Shown here: positions 27,434 through 37,370 of the stretch, in pieces
Layout of the letters: the number at the start of each line of letters is the position of its first letter
How positions within the stretch are numbered: the stretch's first letter is position 1
DNA from: Mangrovihabitans endophyticus
GTDB taxonomy: Bacteria; Actinomycetota; Actinomycetes; Mycobacteriales; Micromonosporaceae
DNA length: 64,000 bases
Direction of reading: 5' to 3'
Assembly: GCF_014646155.1 (NCBI RefSeq)
Contig: NZ_BMMX01000011.1
Coordinates: 1 to 64,000, forward strand
Program-made: the position numbers and the translations under genes
The notes under the pieces: generated by a model
The model's database searches: none
The model's input: the letters and a program-made list of their open reading frames with translations, nothing else
Told to the model about the DNA's origin: nothing

Positions 27434-28174
27434 TCATTCCAGGTGGCAGGGCCCCTCCGGCGGAAGCGGCGCGACGCTCAACACCGGTTTGCCGCCCGCC
27501 ATGGTGCCCAGCACACAGGCCCCGCCGGTGGACGCCGCGAAATCGCCGCGGGCGCTGATGTCCGGCTTGAACAGCCCGGCCCGCGCCAGCACCGCCCGGA
27601 CCGCATCGCGGTCCATCGGTTGCCCGGCGGCCTGGCGCAGCGTCAGCTCGGCCTGCAGCGCGATGACGCAGTCGATCGCGCCGTCCGCCGCCTCGTCGGC
27701 GATGTCGCCTCGCCGGGGAATGCCGGACCGCTGGGCCTCGATGACGAGCCGGGCGCGCTCGGCCGGATCACCGAGATCGACGACGCCCGTGCCGGCCGAC
27801 GACGGGCCGATGGGAGCCGGGGCTGGGCGGTTCGGCGCCGGGCGTGCCGGAGCTGGGCGTGCCGGAGCTGGGCGGGTCATACCGGCGCTCGGCCGACGGA
27901 TGCTGGTGTTCTGCTGCACGCAGCTCGCCACGCCGGGTCTCGGACGAGACGACAGATAGCCCGGCACCGCCCGCAGCGGTGGGGCGACCGAGGCGTCGGG
28001 CACGACACGGGCGAAGGCTGAGACGCGGGCCATCGGGCTCGCCGAAAGATGAACCGTCACCGTCCGGCGGCCCGCCGGCTGTCCGGCCGGATCGGTGCCC
28101 GGCCGCGCGCACGATCCCACCACGGCGACGGTAAGCACGAGCGCCGTGGCTGCGGATGCCCTGCGGTGCCTCAC
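27434..28174 (-). CDS. Putative lipoprotein, function unknown
   Basis: With the GTG start at 28174 the 246-residue protein begins RHRR followed by a hydrophobic stretch ending VVGSC, a plausible lipobox, so it is probably a lipoprotein. A Pro/Ala repeat (RPAPARPAPARPAPNRPAPA region, about residues 102-125) spaces the signal from a C-terminal domain (about 135-246) that has three cysteines. It converges with ogt. TTG 28210 and GTG 28195 are other possible starts. No family was recognised. Confidence 0.6.
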   Translation of the reverse strand: MRHRRASAATALVLTVAVVGSCARPGTDPAGQPAGRRTVTVHLSASPMARVSAFARVVPDASVAPPLRAVPGYLSSRPRPGVASCVQQNTSIRRPSAGMTRPAPARPAPARPAPNRPAPAPIGPSSAGTGVVDLGDPAERARLVIEAQRSGIPRRGDIADEAADGAIDCVIALQAELTLRQAAGQPMDRDAVRAVLARAGLFKPDISARGDFAASTGGACVLGTMAGGKPVLSVAPLPPEGPCHLE

Positions 28175-28248
28175 CCGCGAGAGCCTAGCGTCCACCCTGG
28201 CATCGTCCAAGGTCGATGGAGTGGCCGATTGTCGCTCCGCACACGACG

Positions 28249-28278
28249 CAGGGGTCGAGCCTGCAGGCTCGACCCCTG
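28249..28278 (-). terminator. Terminator palindrome after ino1
   Basis: Perfect 15-bp arms (28249-28263 and 28264-28278) in the gap downstream of the ino1 stop. Paired as a hairpin it would end the padR-ino1 transcript. Confidence 0.75.
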
Positions 28279-28310
28279 TGCGTCCGACCGTCGCGTCGTG
28301 GTGCGGAACC

Positions 28311-29390
28311 TCAGCGCTCGACGTCGCCCTTGATGAAGGCCTCCACGGCCGCCTTCGCGTCGTGGTCGCTGTACTGCTCCGGCGGGCTCTTCATGAAGTA
28401 GGAGCTGGCGGACAGGATCGGGCCGCCGATCCCCCGGTCCTTGGCGATCTTGGCGGCACGGAGTGCGTCGATGATCACACCCGCGGAGTTCGGCGAGTCC
28501 CACACCTCGAGCTTGAGCTCGGCGTTCAGCGGGGTGTCGCCGAACGAGCGGCCCTCCAGCCGGATGTACGCCCACTTGCGGTCGTCCAGCCACGGCACGT
28601 GGTCCGACGGACCGATGTGGACGTCGCTCTTCACCATCTCGTGCGGGATCTGGCTGGTCACCGACTGGGTCTTGGAGATCTTCTTGGACACCAGGCGGTT
28701 GCGCTCCAGCATGTTCATGAAGTCCATGTTGCCGCCGAAGTTGAGCTGGTAAGTGCGCAGCAACTCGACACCGCGGTCCTCGAACAGCTTGGCCAGGGCG
28801 CGGTGCACGATGGTGGCGCCCACCTGGCTCTTGATGTCGTCGCCGACGATCGGCAGGCCGGCGTCGGTGAACTTCTGCGCCCACTCCGGGTCGGAGGCGA
28901 TGAACACGGGCAGGGCGTTGACGAACGCGCAGCCGGCGTCGATCGCGGCCTGCGCGTAGAACTTGTCGGCCTCGTCGGATCCGACCGGCAGGTAGGACAC
29001 CACCACGTCGACCTCGGCGTCGCGCAACGCCTGAGCCACGTCGACCGGCTCCTCACCCGACTCCTCGATGATCTCCCGGTAGTACTGGCCGAGACCGTCG
29101 AACGTCGGTCCGCGCTGGACGGTGACGCCGGTCGGCGGCACGTCGCAGAGCTTGATGGTGTTGTTCTCGCTGGCGATGATCGCCTCGGTGAGGTCCATGC
29201 CGACCTTCTTGGCGTCCACGTCGAACGCCGCGACGAACTTCACATCGTTGACGTGGTAGTCGCCGAAGGTCACGTGCATGAGACCCGGAACCCGGTCGGT
29301 CGGGTCGGCATTGCGGTAGTACTCGACGCCCTGGATCAGGGACGAGGCGCAGTTGCCCACACCAACGACGGCGACGCGGATGGAGCCCAT
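28311..29390 (-). CDS. ino1: Myo-inositol-1-phosphate synthase
   Basis: The enzyme turns glucose-6-phosphate into inositol-1-phosphate with NAD, feeding phosphatidylinositol, mannosyl-PI lipids and mycothiol. The 359-residue protein starts with the NAD-binding motif [18 protein letters not shown] (4-21), and contains [15 protein letters not shown] and [14 protein letters not shown], typical of the actinobacterial type. ATG 29390 has AAGGAGGAAACGCG upstream; the longer frame is discarded. It lies 17 bp after padR and is probably controlled by it. Confidence 0.96.
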   Translation of the reverse strand: MGSIRVAVVGVGNCASSLIQGVEYYRNADPTDRVPGLMHVTFGDYHVNDVKFVAAFDVDAKKVGMDLTEAIIASENNTIKLCDVPPTGVTVQRGPTFDGLGQYYREIIEESGEEPVDVAQALRDAEVDVVVSYLPVGSDEADKFYAQAAIDAGCAFVNALPVFIASDPEWAQKFTDAGLPIVGDDIKSQVGATIVHRALAKLFEDRGVELLRTYQLNFGGNMDFMNMLERNRLVSKKISKTQSVTSQIPHEMVKSDVHIGPSDHVPWLDDRKWAYIRLEGRSFGDTPLNAELKLEVWDSPNSAGVIIDALRAAKIAKDRGIGGPILSASSYFMKSPPEQYSDHDAKAAVEAFIKGDVER

Positions 29391-29409
29391 CGCGTTTCCT
29401 CCTTGTTCA

Positions 29410-30024
29410 TCACGGCCGGTCCTTCGAGGTGGAGCCGGTGTTACGGGGGTCTCCCGTGGCCGGGTCGGCCGGGGAGCAGGGGGTGCGGCCGGATCGCTCA
29501 TTGGTGATGAGCTCTTCCAGCCATCGAACCTCGCGCTCGCAGGCGTCCAGTCCATGGCGCTGCAGTTCGAGGGTGTACGCGTCGAGCCGGTCACTGGCCC
29601 GCGCGATCACGTCGCGCAGCCCTTCCCGGCGTTCTTCCACACGGCGTCGTCGTCCCTCGAGAATCCGCAGCCGCGTCGCCTGGTCAGTCCGGGCAAAAAA
29701 GGCGAAGTGCACACCGAAGCCGGCATCGTCGTACGTTTCCGGGCCCGCTTGAGCGAGCAACTCGGCGAACCGTTCCTTGCCTTCGGCGGTGATTTTGTAG
29801 ACAACGCGCCCGCGCCGACTGGTGAGGGGCGGCACGATCTCTCCGTCGGCGGTGCCCGCCTCGCCGATCAGTCCGCTCGTCTGCAGGCGCTTGAGCGTGG
29901 GGTAGAGCGTGCCGTAGCTGATGGCCGCCCGCAGCGTGCCGAGCTTGGTGGCCAGCTCCTTGCGCAGTTCATAGCCGTGCATCGGGGCCTCTTGGAGGAG
30001 GCCGAGAATGGCGAGCTCTAACAT
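29410..30024 (-). CDS. PadR family transcriptional regulator
   Basis: A 204-residue regulator with an N-terminal winged helix (1-75, [20 protein letters not shown] start) and a C-terminal coiled-coil dimerisation region (about 110-185, Arg/Glu-rich). ATG 30024 follows GAGGAGG. It is encoded directly upstream of ino1, as Rv0047c is in M. tuberculosis, and an ATGTAT/ATACAT palindrome lies just upstream, so autoregulation together with ino1 is likely. The ligand is unknown. Confidence 0.93.
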   Translation of the reverse strand: MLELAILGLLQEAPMHGYELRKELATKLGTLRAAISYGTLYPTLKRLQTSGLIGEAGTADGEIVPPLTSRRGRVVYKITAEGKERFAELLAQAGPETYDDAGFGVHFAFFARTDQATRLRILEGRRRRVEERREGLRDVIARASDRLDAYTLELQRHGLDACEREVRWLEELITNERSGRTPCSPADPATGDPRNTGSTSKDRP

Positions 30025-30035
30025 GGCCACCTCCT

Positions 30036-30058
30036 CGATGTATCGGCTCGATACATCG
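30036..30058 (-). promoter_or_regulatory. PadR operator
   Basis: Perfect 10-bp arms CGATGTATCG and CGATACATCG with a 3-base spacer (GCT). They contain the ATGTAT/ATACAT halves typical of PadR operators. The site begins 11 bp upstream of the padR start codon, overlapping the leader. Confidence 0.8.
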
Positions 30059-30170
30059 CAACAGTAGATCGCTGGTGAACTTGGTGCAAGGTCGGACTGA
30101 AGTGCAATCGCCGCGCCACGCTGCGTGATGGCTGTCGCCGTTGCCGAGTGGACCGCGTACTCTCTTCGCC

Positions 30171-30638
30171 ATGCGAACGCAGCGGCAGATCGTCGACTAC
30201 TCGCTTCAGAAGCGAGCGCTGTTGCGTGACCTGCACAATGGGCGGATCGGGACACTTGAGGTCTGCGATGCGAGTCCCTACCTGCGAAATGCCGCGAGGT
30301 TTCACGGGGAGCCCACCGAGCAACGATGCCCGGTCTGCCGTCGTGACAATCTCACCCTGGTGCACTACATCTACGGCGACGAGCTCAAGCAGTCCGCCGG
30401 GCAGGCCCGCAAACTCGCGGAGCTGCCGGTCCTGGCGATGACGTTGCGTGAGTTCCAGGTGTTCGTCGTGGAAGTGTGCCAGTCATGCGCCTGGAATCAC
30501 CTGGCCGAGCAGTACCGTCTCGGCCGGGACGCCCTGCATGCCGACGAACTGGAACGGGGCGAAGCAGTCAATTCGTCCCCCTCGGGCCGCCACCGCGAGA
30601 CAGGGTCGTCGTCACATCACCGGGAGGGCCGACGGTGA
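30171..30638 (+). CDS. DUF5318-like zinc-ribbon protein
   Basis: A 155-residue protein with two CxxC pairs, CPVCRRDN (about 48-55) and CQSC (about 103-106), which could bind zinc, and conserved QIVDYSLQKRALLRDL near the N-terminus. It matches the small conserved actinobacterial gene between padR and ponA (Rv0049 position). The C-terminal tail is disordered. Function unknown. ATG 30171 is used. Confidence 0.8.
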   Translation: MRTQRQIVDYSLQKRALLRDLHNGRIGTLEVCDASPYLRNAARFHGEPTEQRCPVCRRDNLTLVHYIYGDELKQSAGQARKLAELPVLAMTLREFQVFVVEVCQSCAWNHLAEQYRLGRDALHADELERGEAVNSSPSGRHRETGSSSHHREGRR

Positions 30639-30827
30639 CCGCGCGGCCCCTCGCTAACGTGAATACGACCCCGACCGACACGGGCATCCAGCGCCGCACT
30701 CGGTCATCGAAGACATCCGACAGGACGGCTGCGCGGAGGCAGCCCACAACGTCCGCTCGTGGCACTGCCCCGGGAAGCCCCTCCAGGGCTCTCCGGACGG
30801 GCCACCGCGACCGGTAGGTGTGACCGC

Positions 30828-33725
30828 ATGAACTCGTACGGCGATCAGCAGTCCCCGCGCGCCCGGGCCCGTGTGCCCGGACCGCCCGCTGCCGCGCCCG
30901 ACGACGAACCGTCCAGTCCCCGCTTCTCGGACGAGGGCCGTCCCGCACCCGACGCGTACCGCCGCCCGGCCGGCGGCCGAGCCACGGTCGGTGGCTCGGC
31001 GCCGCGTGGCTCGGCCTCGGTGGGCTCGGCCTCGGTCGGCGGGCGCGCATCCGTGGGCAACGGGCCCGGCCCAGGAGGCGCCGGCCGGGCTCCGGTCGGC
31101 GCCGGCAACGCCTCCGTCGGTGGTCGTGCCGCCGTGGGTGGTCGTGCCGCGGTGGGTGCCCCGCCCGCACCACCCGGTTATCCGGGACACGGCGGCACCG
31201 GCGGCCGTGCGTCGGTCGCGCGTGCGGCGGTGCGTCCGGTGTCCCCGGCGGTCGGCGGCGGCCCCGGCCTCGACGGCCCCGACGGTCCGGGCAAGCGCGG
31301 CAGCGCTGCCAAGATCCTCAACAAGGCGGCCAAGAAGCGCCGCCGGGCGAACATCCTCACCGCGGCCGCCGCTGTCCTGGTGATCCTGCTGGGCGCCGGC
31401 GTGGTCGGCGGCACCTATTTCTTCGACGATGTGGCGCTGCCGTCCCCGAAGACCGAGGACCAGTCCAACGTCATCCTCGACGCCAAGGGCAACACGCTCG
31501 CCAAGCTCGGTGACCAGAACCGCACCGTGGTGCCGCAGGCGAAGATCAACATGGTCGTACAGCACGCCGTCGCGGCGGCCGAGGACAAGAACTTCTACAC
31601 CCACAACGGCATCGACATGAAGGGCATCATCCGTGCCGCGTGGAACAACTTCTCCGGTGGTGACACCCAGGGTGCCTCCACGATCACTCAGCAGTACGCC
31701 CGGCATGCGGCCGACCTGAAGGACATCAGCTACAACCGGAAGCTGCGCGAGGCGGTCATCGCCCGCAAGCTCGAATCGACGTACTCCAAAAACCAGATCA
31801 TGGGGTTCTACCTCAACTACATCTATCTGGGTGAGGGGCGTTACGGCATCGAGGCGGCGGCGCAGGGCTACTTCGGCAAGTCCGTGCTCACTCCGGCGGG
31901 TAGCAAGAACGCGATCACGCCGTACGAAGCGGCGGTGCTCGCCTCGATCATCAAGCAGCCCGAACCGACCGCGACGCACGGCGGCTTCGACCCCAACTAC
32001 AACCTGCCGGACGCCAAGGACCGGTGGGAGTACACGCTGTCGAACATGCTGGAGATGAACTGGATCTCCCAGGCGGAATACGATGCACGCAAGTACCCCG
32101 AGGTCAAGAAGCCGAGCACGGGCAAGTGCACGACGTGCGCCGCGGGCAAGCCGGTCGGCATGATCATGCGGCATGTCACCGCCGAACTCCGCTCCATGGG
32201 CATCACCGAGCAGGAACAGCAGCGTGGCGGCCTGACCATCACCACGACCATCGACCCCGAGGTGCAGAAGGCCGCGGAAGAGGCGGGTTCGCGCAACAGC
32301 AAGAAGTCGGCGATGCACGGCCGGCCGAAGACCTACCAGGCTGCGGTGATCGGTATCGATCCGTCGAACGGCCGAGTTCTCGGCTACTACGGCGGGGACG
32401 ACCCGGACGGGATCGACTACGGCGGTTACCTCAACGGCGAGGGCTCCGGGTTCAGCGGCTCCGGGCAGTCCCCCGGTTCGACGTTCAAGCTCTATACCCT
32501 TGCCGCCGGCTTGAAAGAGGACATCTCCTTCAAGACCACGTGGGACGGCACCAAGAAACGTCCGGACGGCACGAAGATCAATAACGCCGGCGCGGATGAC
32601 AACTCCGTCTGTGATGGGAAGATCAAGTACTGCGACCTGGAGACGGCGACGATCCGGTCGTACAACTTCCCGTTCTTCTGGATCACCCACGAGATCGGCA
32701 TGCAGAAGGTGATCCAGGCGGCAAAGGACGCGGGCATCGAGCATCTGGTCAACAACGACGGCAAGATGATCAACCTGGACGACACCGACGACGCCACCTG
32801 GGAGAAGAACTTCTCCGACGAGGTCGGGTTCGGCCAGTTCCGGATCATCCCGCTGGAGCACGCCGAGGGTGTCGCGACGATCGTCAACGGCGGGGTGCGG
32901 CATGAGGCGCACTTCGTCAAGACCGTGAAGCGCGTCGACGAGAAGACCGGCAAGCTTGTCGCCTACAAGAGCGAGAAGCTGGACGGCAAGCGGGTCTTCC
33001 CGGCCGACGAGATGTCCAACCTGGACGGTGTGCTGGCGAAATACCCCGCGCACGCCAAGAACACGCTTCGCAACGGACGCCAGGCGATCGCCAAGTCCGG
33101 CACCTGGGAGTACGACGACGGCAAGGACAAGCACGTCGGCAGCGGTGACACCTGGTTCGTGGGTGGCATCCCGCAACTCGCTGCCACGGTCTGGGTCGGC
33201 GGTGCGAAGAACAAGGTCGAGTTGCGCGAGGCCGGCGGCGGAGACATGTTCGGTTCGGGCACGCCGGCGCAGATCTGGGAAGACTTCCTCAACGCCGTGA
33301 CCAAGGCGCTGAACATGAAGCAGGAAAGCTTCCCGGACCGCGTGGAGACCGGCGATCCGAACAGCAAGTACGCCAACGGGCAGCCCCCGCCTCCGCCGCC
33401 TGCGGATCCGCAGCCGGACCAGCAGAATCCGGGTTGTCAGTTGTTCCCGCGGCTGTGCCAGAACAACGACGGCGGCAACAACAACGGGAATAACAACGGC
33501 AACAATAACGGCAATGACAACGGCAACAACAATGGCAACGGTAATAACAACGGCAACAACAATGGCAACGGCAACAACAACGGTGGGGACAACGGCAACA
33601 ACAACGGTGGGGACAACGGCGGCGACAACAACGGCGGCGTGACGACGTTCCCGACGTTGCCCAACAACCGGGGCAGCGACAGCGGAGGCGGCGGCGGCGA
33701 AGCCGTCCAGAGCCCCGGCGGCTGA
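30828..33725 (+). CDS. Bifunctional class A penicillin-binding protein (PonA type)
   Basis: It polymerises and crosslinks peptidoglycan outside the membrane. The 965-residue protein has a disordered Gly/Ala/Ser/Val-repeat N-terminus (1-155), one membrane segment (about 175-197), a GT51 transglycosylase domain with EDKNFYTHNG (252-261) and GASTITQQ (282-289), and a transpeptidase domain with S551-TF-K554, S611-Y-N613 and K756-S-G-T. The tail (about 880-936) is nearly pure Asn/Gly/Asp repeats. No PASTA domain is present. ATG 30828; the DUF5318-type gene lies upstream. Confidence 0.96.
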   Translation: MNSYGDQQSPRARARVPGPPAAAPDDEPSSPRFSDEGRPAPDAYRRPAGGRATVGGSAPRGSASVGSASVGGRASVGNGPGPGGAGRAPVGAGNASVGGRAAVGGRAAVGAPPAPPGYPGHGGTGGRASVARAAVRPVSPAVGGGPGLDGPDGPGKRGSAAKILNKAAKKRRRANILTAAAAVLVILLGAGVVGGTYFFDDVALPSPKTEDQSNVILDAKGNTLAKLGDQNRTVVPQAKINMVVQHAVAAAEDKNFYTHNGIDMKGIIRAAWNNFSGGDTQGASTITQQYARHAADLKDISYNRKLREAVIARKLESTYSKNQIMGFYLNYIYLGEGRYGIEAAAQGYFGKSVLTPAGSKNAITPYEAAVLASIIKQPEPTATHGGFDPNYNLPDAKDRWEYTLSNMLEMNWISQAEYDARKYPEVKKPSTGKCTTCAAGKPVGMIMRHVTAELRSMGITEQEQQRGGLTITTTIDPEVQKAAEEAGSRNSKKSAMHGRPKTYQAAVIGIDPSNGRVLGYYGGDDPDGIDYGGYLNGEGSGFSGSGQSPGSTFKLYTLAAGLKEDISFKTTWDGTKKRPDGTKINNAGADDNSVCDGKIKYCDLETATIRSYNFPFFWITHEIGMQKVIQAAKDAGIEHLVNNDGKMINLDDTDDATWEKNFSDEVGFGQFRIIPLEHAEGVATIVNGGVRHEAHFVKTVKRVDEKTGKLVAYKSEKLDGKRVFPADEMSNLDGVLAKYPAHAKNTLRNGRQAIAKSGTWEYDDGKDKHVGSGDTWFVGGIPQLAATVWVGGAKNKVELREAGGGDMFGSGTPAQIWEDFLNAVTKALNMKQESFPDRVETGDPNSKYANGQPPPPPPADPQPDQQNPGCQLFPRLCQNNDGGNNNGNNNGNNNGNDNGNNNGNGNNNGNNNGNGNNNGGDNGNNNGGDNGGDNNGGVTTFPTLPNNRGSDSGGGGGEAVQSPGG

Positions 33726-33734
33726 CCGGACCGC

Positions 33735-33794
33735 GACGACGGCGGCGGTGCGTGCACATCCCGGATTGGGTGTGCACGCGCCGCCGCCGTCGTC
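33735..33794 (+). terminator. Terminator hairpin after the class A PBP gene
   Basis: A 24-bp stem (33735-33758 with 33771-33794) with a single G-U pair and a 12-base loop, 9 bp after the stop codon. Confidence 0.85.
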
Positions 33795-33881
33795 ATGTCG
33801 GGTATCCGAGACGAGGGCCAGCCGCACGGATCGCTGCCGGGACGGTCGCGGTGCCCCGCCGATGCGGCATGATGCCAAGAC

Positions 33882-35384
33882 ATGAGCACCGATTCGCCCC
33901 CCGAACCAGACCGCCCCGCCACTTCGGACGGATTCGTGCGCGGCCTCTCCGAGGCCATCGGCGGCCCGTTGGGCGGGCACGCCGCCCGTCCGAGGTCCGG
34001 CAAGTTCTGGACGGCGGCGCGGATAGTTCTGGCTCTCTGCTGCCTCACGCTCGCCCTGCACTGGGTGCAGAAGTCGCCGTGCCAGACCGGCGACTGGCAG
34101 CAGAACATCCAATACACGCGGTTCTGCTACACCGACGTGCTGGCGCTGTACTACGCCGAGGGCCTCAGCGACGGCGACGTGCCCTACCGCGACCACCCGG
34201 TCGAATACCCGGTGGTGACCGGATACTTCATGGGTGCCCTGGGCCTTCCGGTGCACGCGCTCGGCGAGCGGTTCCCGGACATCAACCAGGGGCAATGGTT
34301 CTACAACGCCAACGCGGTGGTGCTCTGCGCGCTCGCGGTGGCGACCGCGGCGGTGATCCTCGCCCTGCGACGACGACGGCCCTGGGACGCCGCCATCTTC
34401 GCGGTGTCCCCCATCCTGTTCATCACCGCCACGGTCAACTGGGACTTCCTCGCCATCGGGCTGGCCGCCTTCGGATTGCTCGCCTGGGCGAGACGACGTC
34501 CGGTAGCGGCGGGGGTTCTCCTCGGCCTGGGCGGTGCGGCAAAGCTGTGGCCGTTGTTCGTGCTGGGTCCGCTGCTGGTGCTGGCGTTGCGGTCGGGACG
34601 CCTGCGGGCCTGGGCGTACGCGGTCGTCGGGGCGGTGGCGGCATGGGTGGTGGCCAACGCCCCGGTGTTCCTGCTCTACAGGGATAGCTGGAACCGCTTC
34701 TTCGAGCTGAACACCACGAGGCCCATCGACTGGGGCACGTTCTGGTACATCGGGCGCTATGTGGACGGCAAATGGAACAGCGGAGCGGCTGGCGATCGCG
34801 GCCCGTTCCAATGGCTCAGCGACCACATCCCCACCCTCAACACCCTCACGTACGCGATCTTCCTGCTCTGCTGCGTCGGCATCGCCGCGCTGTGCCTGTT
34901 GGCGCCGCGCCGGCCTCGGCTCGCGCAGGTGGCCTTCCTTGTGGTGGCCGCCTTCCTGCTGTTCAGCAAGGTGTGGTCCCAGCAGTACGTGCTCTGGCTG
35001 TTGCCGTTGATCGTGCTGGCCCGTCCGCGGTGGGGGGCCATCCTCGCGTGGACCGTCGCCGAGTTCGGATACTTCACCGCGTTCTATGCGGAGTTGCTCG
35101 GCGCCGGCGGCAAATCCGTCGTCCCCGAGGGCACCTTCGTGCTGGCCTCCACCCTGCGCCTGATCACCGTCGCCGTGCTGTGTGGTCTGGTGATCCGGGA
35201 GATCTGGAGGCCGGAACTGGACGTGGTGCGGCAGTCCTATGCGGACGATCCCGACGGTGGGGTGCTGGACGACGCACCCGACGCGGACTGGGTCGGCCGG
35301 CTGCGCGCGAAGTTCTGGCCGGCCGATGCGGCGGGCGGGACCGCCGGGATGGAGCCGGTCCCGGAGTCCTCGGCGACGACCTAG
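33882..35384 (+). CDS. GT-C membrane glycosyltransferase (DUF2029/GT87-like)
   Basis: A 500-residue protein with about 10 membrane segments, the first near residues 45-62, and an extracellular loop DHPVEYPVVTGYF (about residues 108-120) whose acidic residues suggest a polyprenol-phosphate-mannose-dependent GT-C enzyme. It follows ponA as Rv0051 does in mycobacteria. The acceptor is unknown; lipoglycan or cell-wall glycan mannosylation is a reasonable guess. Confidence 0.8.
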   Translation: MSTDSPPEPDRPATSDGFVRGLSEAIGGPLGGHAARPRSGKFWTAARIVLALCCLTLALHWVQKSPCQTGDWQQNIQYTRFCYTDVLALYYAEGLSDGDVPYRDHPVEYPVVTGYFMGALGLPVHALGERFPDINQGQWFYNANAVVLCALAVATAAVILALRRRRPWDAAIFAVSPILFITATVNWDFLAIGLAAFGLLAWARRRPVAAGVLLGLGGAAKLWPLFVLGPLLVLALRSGRLRAWAYAVVGAVAAWVVANAPVFLLYRDSWNRFFELNTTRPIDWGTFWYIGRYVDGKWNSGAAGDRGPFQWLSDHIPTLNTLTYAIFLLCCVGIAALCLLAPRRPRLAQVAFLVVAAFLLFSKVWSQQYVLWLLPLIVLARPRWGAILAWTVAEFGYFTAFYAELLGAGGKSVVPEGTFVLASTLRLITVAVLCGLVIREIWRPELDVVRQSYADDPDGGVLDDAPDADWVGRLRAKFWPADAAGGTAGMEPVPESSATT

Positions 35385-35435
35385 CAAAGCCAGGGGCCAA
35401 CCCCGACCGGCCGGGGTGCCGACCGGCCGGGGCCG

Positions 35436-37334
35436 TCACCTCAGGCGGAACAGCACTCCATCGTCGAGATCTTCGCGGCGGATCCCCAGGGCATCCACCG
35501 AGACATCGCCCGCGCGTTCCCACGGCGTACCGACCGCGTCGGAGCGCAGCAGCAGAACCGTGCCGATGCCCCGGCCGCGCAGGTAATCGATGCTGGCGCG
35601 GTCCGGGAAGGTAGCCACGGCCGCGCGCAGCCGGGCCTGCTGGGCACCGGCGAACCCGCCACCGCCGTTGGCCACTTGCGGGAACGTCGACGTGGTCCAC
35701 AACTGAACGGTCTGGTCGCTCAACGCGGCGGTGGGCAGCACGAGCAGCGGGCCGGACGCCGTTCGCATGGCGGCTGGCTGGTCCGGAACGGCGGGATGGG
35801 GGGTGGCGTTCCAACCCTCCGCGAGCAGGATCAGCATCGGCACCAGCGTGGCCAGGCGCAGCCACGGGCTGGGCCACGGTGGGATGCGGTGCGCCGTCAG
35901 GTGTTCCGCCCGTCGCGTCACTTCGGCGACCGCGCCGGCGGCGAGGATCGCCAGCAGGAGCGTCACCCACAGCATGAGCCGGCCGGGTATGCGTTGCTGG
36001 AGCGAGGCCGGAAGGTGGCCGAAGACCGGCAGGTAGGTCCATCGGCCGCCGACGAAGCTGGTGCCCATGGTGAAGATCAGCGAGGCGCCGAGGCCGAGCG
36101 CCAGGAAGAGCCGCTGGCGCCACGTCCAGATGGAGAAGACCAATCCGGCCAGCGCGAGGGCGTAGAGCACGAAGCCGGGAAGGAGGGTCATCTCGGCCGG
36201 CCAGTCCAGCGCGGAACGCGGCACGGCGTGCGGCAGGCCCCAGAGCCGGGATTCGGCCGGCCCGATGAGCAGGCTGCGCCACGGCGGCGAAAAGAAGGAG
36301 ATCTCCTCGGTGGCGTGGCCGTCGCCCGGAACACGGAAGTAAGGCACCGCGATCAATGCCGCGACGCCGACCAGGATGAGTGCGCCCAGTCCATCGGCGA
36401 CGATCAGGCCCCAGCCCAGCACCGGACGCCGAGCGGGTCGCCGGAAGCGCCGGATCGTCGCCGACGTCGCGATGGCGAGCAGGACGCCAGCGAGCACGCC
36501 GGCGAAGGGGAGCCCGAGGGCGAATCCGAGGCTGATCTGCCACGTGGCGACCAACCATCCGGCCGCCGCCCAGCCGGCCTGCCGTCGGCGGGGACGGAAG
36601 CCGCGCCGCATCGACCAGCCGTGACCGCGTGCCAGCATCGCGAGCGCGAGCGGGATGGCGCCTGCCGAGACGATGTCGAGATGCCCGGCCTGGGCCAGGC
36701 GCCAGGGTGCGAAGGCGAAGGCGACCGCGGCTGCCCCGGAGCCGGTGCGTCCCACGCCGAGTTGCCGGACCAGCGCGTATGCCCCGAACACCAGGAGCGC
36801 GTGCGCCAGGACGAACAAGATGTTGTAACGCAGCACGGCGGCGACCGGTCCGGTGCCGAGCATGCCGGCCGGCGCGTATCCCAGCAGGCTGTCGCCCCAG
36901 GCCAGGCTGTGCGGCGTGGGAAAGTAGGCGTTCGCCTGCCAGAGCCGCACGGGATCGCTCGGCAAGATGTGCCCGATCCAGGCGATCTGCCAGGCCTGCC
37001 GCGCCGGATCGTAGATGTCCTGCGGAAGCGTGTGCAACGGGTAACGCAGTGTCGGCCAGGTCATCAGCACGGCCAGGACCAGGGACGCGTACGCCGCAAG
37101 CGCCCACTCGTGCACCAGCGCGCGGTGGACCCGGCCCAGCACACGGCGGGCCCGCCCAGGTGCGCGATCGGCGATGGTGGCGAACGCGGTCCACGGATCC
37201 GGTGGCGCGCCCTCGGGGCGATCGCTGGGCAGTCGCCGTCGGGGGGCAGGTGCGGTCCGCGCGGCTGGCTGCTCCGCGCCGCCGACGGCCGTGCCGGCCG
37301 ACGGCGACGCGGACGGCGGCTGCTCGCTCGTCAT
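35436..37334 (-). CDS. Multi-pass membrane protein, GT-C-like
   Basis: A 632-residue protein with a disordered Pro/Ala N-terminus (about 1-80), about 12 membrane segments, and a C-terminal soluble domain (about 495-632). An early loop PQDIYDPARQAWQIAWIGH (about residues 105-123) resembles membrane glycosyltransferases. ATG 37334 has GGGGAG upstream and is preferred to ATG 37346. It converges with the GT87-like gene and lies 36 bp downstream of nfo on the same strand. Substrate unknown. Confidence 0.65.
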   Translation of the reverse strand: MTSEQPPSASPSAGTAVGGAEQPAARTAPAPRRRLPSDRPEGAPPDPWTAFATIADRAPGRARRVLGRVHRALVHEWALAAYASLVLAVLMTWPTLRYPLHTLPQDIYDPARQAWQIAWIGHILPSDPVRLWQANAYFPTPHSLAWGDSLLGYAPAGMLGTGPVAAVLRYNILFVLAHALLVFGAYALVRQLGVGRTGSGAAAVAFAFAPWRLAQAGHLDIVSAGAIPLALAMLARGHGWSMRRGFRPRRRQAGWAAAGWLVATWQISLGFALGLPFAGVLAGVLLAIATSATIRRFRRPARRPVLGWGLIVADGLGALILVGVAALIAVPYFRVPGDGHATEEISFFSPPWRSLLIGPAESRLWGLPHAVPRSALDWPAEMTLLPGFVLYALALAGLVFSIWTWRQRLFLALGLGASLIFTMGTSFVGGRWTYLPVFGHLPASLQQRIPGRLMLWVTLLLAILAAGAVAEVTRRAEHLTAHRIPPWPSPWLRLATLVPMLILLAEGWNATPHPAVPDQPAAMRTASGPLLVLPTAALSDQTVQLWTTSTFPQVANGGGGFAGAQQARLRAAVATFPDRASIDYLRGRGIGTVLLLRSDAVGTPWERAGDVSVDALGIRREDLDDGVLFRLR

Positions 37335-37370
37335 GCTGCTCCCCATACGACTGCTGAAGGTGTGGACGTC

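Noticed and set aside
30654-35387. 1577-codon open frame antisense to the class A PBP and GT87-like genes
   Set aside because: Opposite strand of two well-supported genes; Arg/Val/Gly-rich without family motifs. It is a product of GC-rich codon bias.
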